From NCBI GenBank assembly GCA_937958295.1, contig CALFEY010000156.1, positions 1-6,845 of the forward strand: 6,845 nt of DNA. Direction: 5' to 3'. This document shows positions 1 through 6,845 of this stretch, one piece after another. Below the pieces are notes generated by a model. That model was not told where the DNA came from and made no database searches. It worked only from the letters and a program-made list of their open reading frames with translations. Made by a program: the position numbers and the translations under genes. Within the stretch, counting starts at the first letter, position 1. Each line of letters starts with the position of its first letter. The stretch comes from an uncultured Pseudomonadota bacterium. Lineage in GTDB: Bacteria; Pseudomonadota; Gammaproteobacteria; Burkholderiales; Casimicrobiaceae.

Positions 1-527
1 GCGCCCAGCACGATGACGCCCACCTGGCCCAAGGCTCCCGGAACGGCGAGCACGCCGAGCGCCGCGACCACCGCGATCCCCGCGCGCGGTCGATCCGGGC
101 ACAGCGATCTCGTCATGGCGAGGACGGCCTGCGCCACCACCGCCACCGCCGCCATCTTGAGGCCGTGCAAGGCCCCCGAGCTCGCGAGCGTGTTCCACTG
201 CGTGACACCGAGCGCGAAGAGGACCATCGCCGCCGCCGACGGCAGCGTGAAGGCGAGCCACGCCGCGAGCGCGCCGGCCCAGCCCGCACGCCCGAGTCCC
301 AGCGCCATGCCCACCTGGCTGCTCGCCGGACCGGGCAGGAACTGGCACAGGGCCACGAGATCGGTATAGCTCGCGTCGTCGAGCCAGCCCCGGCGCTGCA
401 CGAACTCGCTGCGGAAGTAGCCCAGGTGCGCGACCGGTCCGCCGAAGGACGTGAGCCCGAGCTTGAGGAAGGCGGCGAAGACCTCGCCGATCGAGCCGCG
501 CTGCCGGGGGCCGGCAGCGCGGGCCAT
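1..527 (-). CDS. chrA: ChrA-family (CHR) transporter, N-terminal half, cut by the window edge
   Basis: The first 175 codons of an integral membrane protein of the chromate ion transporter (CHR) family are visible; the frame stays open through the left edge. Family hallmarks are clear: GLTSFGGPVAHLGYF at residues 24-38, then RRGWLDD at 45-51, and a conserved block at about 56-77 containing CQFLPGP and SQVG. Hydrophobic segments follow at roughly 82-110, 120-142 and 148-175. Characterised members export chromate, probably in exchange with another anion, but many homologues are untested. The ATG at 527 is chosen because the family's conserved N-terminus begins just after it and because it shares one base with the hutH stop (TGATG), implying translational coupling; the nearby Shine-Dalgarno signal is poor. 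Whether this is a full two-domain protein (about 400 residues) or a short single-domain one (about 200) cannot be decided here. Family membership is firm; chromate as substrate is only inferred. Confidence 0.9.
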   Translation of the reverse strand, partial: MARAAGPRQRGSIGEVFAAFLKLGLTSFGGPVAHLGYFRSEFVQRRGWLDDASYTDLVALCQFLPGPASSQVGMALGLGRAGWAGALAAWLAFTLPSAAAMVLFALGVTQWNTLASSGALHGLKMAAVAVVAQAVLAMTRSLCPDRPRAGIAVVAALGVLAVPGALGQVGVIVLG

Positions 528-2079
528 CAGGCGGGGATCCAGAGCGCCGGCATGCCATCGAGCGCACGCAGCACGCGCGACAGCGAGCCGTCCTGCACAA
601 GCACGGTCGCGGCCTCGATGTCGGGAGCGAGGTAACGGTCGCGCGGCATCGGGGGGCACTGCGCGCGCAGGAGCGCGTGCGCCCGCTCGATGGGCGCCGA
701 GGACGCGAGCGGCCGCAGGAAGTCGATGCCCACCGCGGCGGCGAGGTACTCGATGGCGAGGATGTGCGCCACGTTGTCGATCATTGCGTGCAACCGGCGC
801 GCGGCGAAGGTTGCCATCGAGACGTGGTCTTCCTGGTTCGCCGACGTGGGCAGCGAATCCACGCTCGCCGGATGTGCGAGCGACTTGTTCTCCGAGGCGA
901 GCGCAGCGGCCGTGACGTGCGCGATCATGAACCCGCTGTTGAGGCCCGCATCCGCGGTGAGGAACGGCGGCAGGCGCGACACGCCGGCGTCGATCAGCAT
1001 CGCGATACGGCGCTCGGCGATGGCTCCCACCTCGGCAATCGCCACGGCCATCGCATCGGCCGTGAGCGCCACCGGCTCCGCGTGGAAGTTGCCGCCGGAG
1101 ACGAGCTCGCCGGTGTCGGCGAACACGAGCGGGTTGTCGGTCACGCCATTGCTCTCGCGCAGCAGCACGAGGGCCGCATGCCGCAGCTGGTCGAGGCACG
1201 CGCCCACCACCTGCGGCTGGCAGCGCAGGCTGTAGGGATCCTGCACGCGATCGTCGCCATCGAGGTGCGAGCGGCGGATGGCGCTGCCATCGAGGAGGCG
1301 CCGGTAGTACTGCGCGACGTCGCTTTGCCCCGGATGCCCGCGCAGCGCGTGGATGCGCGGATCGAAGGGGCCGTCGCTGCCGCGCGCGGCATCGACCGTC
1401 ATCGCGCCGATCACGAGCGCGGCTTCCAGCACCGGCTCGAAGCGCAGCAATGCGCAGAGCGCGAGCGCGGTCGATACCTGCGTGCCGTTGATGAGCGCGA
1501 GGCCTTCCTTGGCGCCGAGCCTGAGGGGCTCGACGCCGGCGGCCTTCAATGCAGGTCCGGCAGGAAGACGCTGCCCCTCGTGCAGCACTTCGCCTTCGCC
1601 GAGGAGGGCGAGCGTGAGATGCGCGAGGGGGGCCAGGTCGCCGGAGGCGCCGACCGATCCCTGCGCCGGGATGTAGGGCACGATGCCCGCGTTGTACACG
1701 GCGAGCAGCGTGTCGACCACGATCTCGCGCACGCCGGACGCGCCGCGCGCGAGGCTCGCCGCCTTGAGGCCCAGCACGAGCCGCACCACGGCGGGAGAGA
1801 GCGGTGCACCCACGCCCACGGCGTGCGAGCGGATGAGATTGCGTTGCAGCGTGTCGAGCGCGGAGGCGTCGATGCGCGTCTGCGCGAGCTTGCCGAAGCC
1901 GGTGTTGACGCCGTACACCGCCACCTCGCCACGCGCGGCGCGCTCGACAACCGCCGCACTCGCGCGGATGCCCTCGCGGCATGCCGGATCGAGGGCCAAG
2001 CGGTTGCCGCCCTCGTGCAGGGCGCCGATCTCGGCAAGGCCGAGGCGGCCGGGTACCAGTGTGATGGGAGCAGGCATGG

Positions 2080-2083
<4 letters not shown>
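527..2083 (-). CDS. hutH: Histidine ammonia-lyase (histidase)
   Basis: Cytoplasmic enzyme that removes ammonia from L-histidine to give trans-urocanate, the first step of histidine degradation. The 518-residue product is close to the usual length of about 510. The Ala-Ser-Gly triad that cyclises into the MIO electrophile is at 146-148, within GSVGASGDLAPL. Other active-site residues known from the Pseudomonas putida enzyme appear at a constant offset of four: Tyr57 and Gly64 region (YGVNTGFG), His87, Asn199, Gln281, Tyr284, Arg287 (QDPYSLR), Phe333 (GNFHAEP) and Glu418 (NQEDH). It should therefore be active. The ATG at 2083 overlaps the hutU stop as ATGA; a second ATG two codons later (2077) is equally possible. 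Neither has a recognisable Shine-Dalgarno, so coupled translation from hutU is likely. The frame is open upstream of this start, but that part is an out-of-frame shadow of hutU. The stop shares one base with chrA. Confidence 0.98.
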
Positions 2084-3794
<1,711 letters not shown>

Positions 3795-3798
<4 letters not shown>

Positions 3799-4367
3799 GT
3801 CGGGGGCTCCTTCCAGCGGCGAACGAGCGCGTGGTCGATGCCGAACAGGTCGAGGGCGCGGCCCACCGTGTGGTCGACGATGTCGTCGACCGTGGCGGGC
3901 CGGCTGTAGAACGCGGGGACCGGGGGCATCACGATGGCCCCCATCTCGGTGGCCTGCACCATGCTGCGCAGGTGACCGAGATGCAGCGGCGTCTCGCGCA
4001 CGAGGAGCACCAGGCGCCGGCGCTCCTTCAGCACGACGTCGGCTGCGCGCGTGAGCAGGCTCGACGTAACGCCGGTGACGATCTCCGACAGGCTGCGGAT
4101 CGAGCATGGCGCCACCACCATGCCCATGGTGGCAAACGAGCCGCTGGAGATCGACGCGCCGATGTCGTCCACCGCGTGGTTCACGCTCGCGAGCGCCTGC
4201 ACTTCCGCGAGCTTGATCTCCATCTCGTAGCTCAGCGTGAGCTTGGCCGAGCGGGACATCACGAGGTGCGTCTCCACCCCGGCCGCGCGCAGGGCGTGGA
4301 GCATGCGAACGCCGTACACGACGCCCGATGCCCCACTGATGCCGACGATGAGTCTGCGCGCGGACAC
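3795..4367 (-). CDS. ubiX: UbiX/Pad1-type flavin prenyltransferase
   Basis: Makes prenylated FMN from reduced FMN and dimethylallyl phosphate; this is the cofactor of UbiD-type reversible decarboxylases. The 190-residue product has the normal family length. The flavin-binding GISGASGVVYG is at 9-19, APCSIRSLSEI at 86-96, LKERRRL at 113-119 and VRETPLHL at 123-130. Residues matching the catalytic set I recall from the Pseudomonas aeruginosa enzyme occur at a constant offset of 15: Arg107, Lys114, Arg124, Glu125, Tyr154 and Arg170, so the enzyme looks functional. The start is GTG at 4367, since no ATG precedes the conserved N-terminal strand; only a weak AGG lies seven bases upstream. It begins 12 bases after the binding-protein gene and overlaps hutU by ATGA. 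No ubiD lies in the window. A ubiquinone role, or service to a decarboxylase encoded elsewhere, are both possible. Confidence 0.94.
3807..3814 (-). promoter_or_regulatory. Ribosome binding site of hutU
   Basis: GGAAGGAG on the minus strand ends eight bases before the hutU ATG at 3798. It lies inside the last codons of ubiX (Trp-Lys-Glu). It decides the hutU start, because the frame is open far upstream, and it lets hutU be initiated efficiently even though the preceding ubiX has a weak GTG start. Confidence 0.8.
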
Positions 4368-4379
4368 GGTTGGGCCTGC

Positions 4380-5408
4380 CTACTTGGCCTTGGGCAGGAA
4401 GGCGTTGGTGTAATACACGGACACGTCGTCCACACCCTTGGTAAGGCCGCCATACTGCAGCATGAGGTCCTGCGCGGCCTTCCAGCGCTCCTTGCTCGAG
4501 TAGCCGATGCCGTTGGCCTTGGTGTCGGCGGACACGAGCAGCGGCGCGGTGGCCTTGAGCTTCTCGAGCTCCACTTCCGGCTTGATCGACGGGGACACCT
4601 TCTTGAGCGATGCGATCGCTTCCTCGGGATGGGCGAGGGCGTATTGATAGGACTTCAGGGTCGCGCGTACGAAGCCCTCGAGGAGCTTAGGCCCGTTCTT
4701 GATGGTGTCCTGGTGCGCGATCACCCCGTCGCCCATGGTGTCGATCCCGAACTGCGAATACGGGAACATCCGGATCGGGCCGTCGGCGGTGGACTTGAGG
4801 CCGAGATAGGAGTCGTTGGTGAAGCCCGTGATCGCCTCCGAACGCTTGTTGAGGAACGTCTGGTTGCGAGTGCCGCCGTCGGAGGCGACGATGCGCACCT
4901 TCGATGCCTCGATGCCGTTCTTCGCGAGCAGCGCGTAGAGCATCGTGGTGGTGGTGTCGCCCTGCAGCGTGGCCACCGTCTTGCCCACGAGGTCGGCGGG
5001 CTTGGTGATGTTGGCCGAATCCCAGCTTATCACGGCGTTGGGGCTCGTCTGGTAGAGCTGGACCACGGTGCGCACCGGCATGCCCTGCGCGTAGCCCAGC
5101 ATCAGCGACGGCGGGTCCACCACGGCGAACGTGTCCTGCTTGCTCGCCACGAGCTGCATCGAGGAGGTGACGCCCTTGCCCTCCAGCACCTTCACGTCGA
5201 GGCCTTCCTCGGCGTAGAAGCCCTTGTCCACGCCGAGCAGGTAGGGCGAGCGGTGCCCGTTGTAATTGAAGGCGAGCCGCACCGTGACCGGCGTGAGCTC
5301 CTTCTTCGCCTGCGCCCATGCCGCCTGCGGCGCCGCGGCAAGCGTGCCCGCCAGGATGAGACCGATGCCACCGCCAACGATTGTCCTGCGCTTCCAGCTT
5401 GTCGCCAT
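4380..5408 (-). CDS. ABC transporter periplasmic substrate-binding protein, NMT1/THI5-like (SsuA/TauA group)
   Basis: Predicted periplasmic binding protein of 342 residues that delivers a small molecule to the permease and ATPase encoded just upstream. The N-terminus is a typical signal peptide: basic WKRR at 5-8, a hydrophobic stretch at about 10-26, and a likely signal peptidase I site after Ala32 (AWA) or Ala34. Twin arginines are present, but the rest of a Tat motif is not convincing. The mature part has family features: LGVDKGFYAEEGLDVKV at 58-74, a hinge-region VVDPPSLMLGYAQGMPV at 96-112, ADLVGKTVAT at 138-147 and FPYSQFGIDTMGDG at 215-228. The cysteine cluster (CCCFC) of true THI5 pyrimidine synthases is absent, so this is a transport component, not an HMP-P synthase. 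The ligand is unknown; pyrimidines, sulfonates, or an imidazole compound such as urocanate or histidine are candidates, the last suggested only by the hut genes downstream. The start is fixed by a strong Shine-Dalgarno. Confidence 0.9.
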   Translation of the reverse strand: MATSWKRRTIVGGGIGLILAGTLAAAPQAAWAQAKKELTPVTVRLAFNYNGHRSPYLLGVDKGFYAEEGLDVKVLEGKGVTSSMQLVASKQDTFAVVDPPSLMLGYAQGMPVRTVVQLYQTSPNAVISWDSANITKPADLVGKTVATLQGDTTTTMLYALLAKNGIEASKVRIVASDGGTRNQTFLNKRSEAITGFTNDSYLGLKSTADGPIRMFPYSQFGIDTMGDGVIAHQDTIKNGPKLLEGFVRATLKSYQYALAHPEEAIASLKKVSPSIKPEVELEKLKATAPLLVSADTKANGIGYSSKERWKAAQDLMLQYGGLTKGVDDVSVYYTNAFLPKAK

Positions 5409-5414
5409 GTGAAT

Positions 5415-5418
5415 CTCC

Positions 5419-5421
<3 letters not shown>
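5415..5421 (-). promoter_or_regulatory. Ribosome binding site of the substrate-binding protein gene
   Basis: On the minus strand the sequence TAAGGAG ends six bases before the ATG at 5408. It is the strongest Shine-Dalgarno in the window. Its TAA is also the stop codon of the ATPase gene. A strong site here fits the general need for more binding protein than membrane subunits, and it rules out the longer upstream open frame as the start. Confidence 0.85.
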
Positions 5422-6203
<782 letters not shown>

Positions 6204-6207
<4 letters not shown>

Positions 6208-6845
6208 ACGCGCAACTCCGCGTTGGCCCGCGCCGCCGCGCCTAGGCGCTGCGATACGTGCCAGGGCAGCATGGCGCGCTCGAGGAGGTCGATCGCGGCG
6301 TACAGGACCACGCCCAGGATCGACAGCAGGAGCAGCAGCGCGAAGGACAGCTGAACGTCCATCACGCCGTTGGCCACGATGAGCTGGTAGCCCAAGCCCC
6401 GGTCGGCGGCCACGAACTCGCCCACGACGGCGCCGACCACCGCGAGCGTGCTCGCCACCTTGAGGCCCGCGAAAATGTGGGGCAGCGCGGCAGGCACCGA
6501 GATGCGGCGAAACGTGTCCCACTGCGAGGCGCCCATCGAGCGCGCGAGCCACGTCACCTCCCGCGGGACCGAGCGGAAGCCCACCATCGAGTCGACCACG
6601 ATGGGGAAGAACGCGATGAGGAACACGATGAGCACCTTGGGCAGGAGGCCGAAGCCGAACCACACGACGAGCAGCGGAGCGATGGCCACCTTGGGGATCG
6701 TCTGCGACGCCACGAGCAGGGGATAGAGCGCGCTCTCGAGCGGGCGGAAGCGCGCGAGCACGGCCGCGAGCGGAATGCTCACCACTACCGCCAGCCCGAA
6801 CCCTGCCAGGACCTCAACGATCGTGGCCCACGCGTGCGTGGCGAA
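6204..6845 (-). CDS. ABC transporter permease (SsuC/TauC-like), C-terminal part, cut by the window edge
   Basis: Inner-membrane channel subunit of the importer. The window shows the last 213 codons; the frame runs through the right edge to base 6845, so the true start lies outside. A GTG at 6785 could be mistaken for the start, but the 20 codons before it already encode a membrane helix typical of this family (around AWATIVEVLAGFGLAVVV), so it is internal. About five hydrophobic helices are visible, at roughly 5-30, 41-66, 68-92, 123-148 and 167-190 of the visible part. The cytoplasmic EAA loop that docks on the ATPase is recognisable between helices, with ARSMGASQWDTFRRISVPAALPHIFAG matching the EAA...G...I.LP consensus (shown here as ARSMGASQW and ISVPAALPHI). 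The family usually has 250-280 residues, so some 40-60 are missing. The stop overlaps the ATPase start, fitting coupled production of the two subunits. Confidence 0.93.
6216..6220 (-). promoter_or_regulatory. Ribosome binding site of the ABC ATPase gene
   Basis: CGGAG on the minus strand ends eight bases before the ATG at 6207, inside the 3' end of the permease gene. It supports this ATG over any start further upstream in the same open frame. Confidence 0.6.

Noticed and set aside
13..369. Plus-strand open frames over the left end
   Set aside because: The minus strand of 1-527 encodes clear ChrA family motifs, so the plus-strand frames here are shadows.
3799..4107. Upstream extension of the hutU frame into ubiX
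   Set aside because: It lies over the conserved 3' part of ubiX, and the strong Shine-Dalgarno just before 3798 marks the real hutU start.
5387..5408. Possible Tat signal in the binding protein because of its twin arginines
   Set aside because: The residues around the arginine pair (WKRRTIV) lack the expected serine/threonine before and phenylalanine-leucine after, so an ordinary Sec signal peptide is the simpler reading.
6208..6663. Upstream extension of the ATPase frame into the permease
   Set aside because: The extension has no ABC features and is a shadow of the permease. Walker A sits at the expected distance from the ATG at 6207.

Overview
The window is GC-rich (roughly two thirds G+C by eye), with strong G/C preference at third codon positions and almost no intergenic DNA. 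The gene content fits a high-GC proteobacterium. A betaproteobacterium such as a Burkholderiales relative is my guess from gene content and style; no rRNA or other marker gene is present to confirm it.

All seven genes lie on the minus strand and are transcribed from right to left. In transcription order they are: the 3' part of an ABC transporter permease gene (6204-6845, cut by the right edge), its ATPase (5419-6207), its secreted substrate-binding protein (4380-5408), a UbiX-type flavin prenyltransferase (3795-4367, GTG start), urocanase hutU (2080-3798), histidine ammonia-lyase hutH (527-2083), and the N-terminal half of a ChrA-family transporter (1-527, cut by the left edge).

The genes are packed tightly. 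Four junctions share stop and start bases: permease/ATPase, ubiX/hutU and hutU/hutH by ATGA, and hutH/chrA by TGATG. The other two gaps are 10 and 12 nt. No terminator or promoter-sized space exists, so I read this as one operon whose promoter lies beyond the right edge.

HutH and HutU catalyse the first two steps of histidine degradation (histidine to urocanate to imidazolonepropionate), and all the catalytic residues I could place are intact. The upstream ABC transporter belongs to the nitrate/sulfonate/taurine and THI5/NMT1-like group and plausibly imports a substrate for the pathway, though its ligand cannot be read from the sequence. The unusual members are UbiX, which makes prenylated FMN for UbiD-type decarboxylases although no ubiD is visible, and ChrA, a chromate-transporter-family protein, at the downstream end. 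The later hut genes (hutI, hutF/hutG) and a hut regulator are absent from the window. I see no RNA genes, CRISPR arrays, insertion sequences or sizeable repeats.
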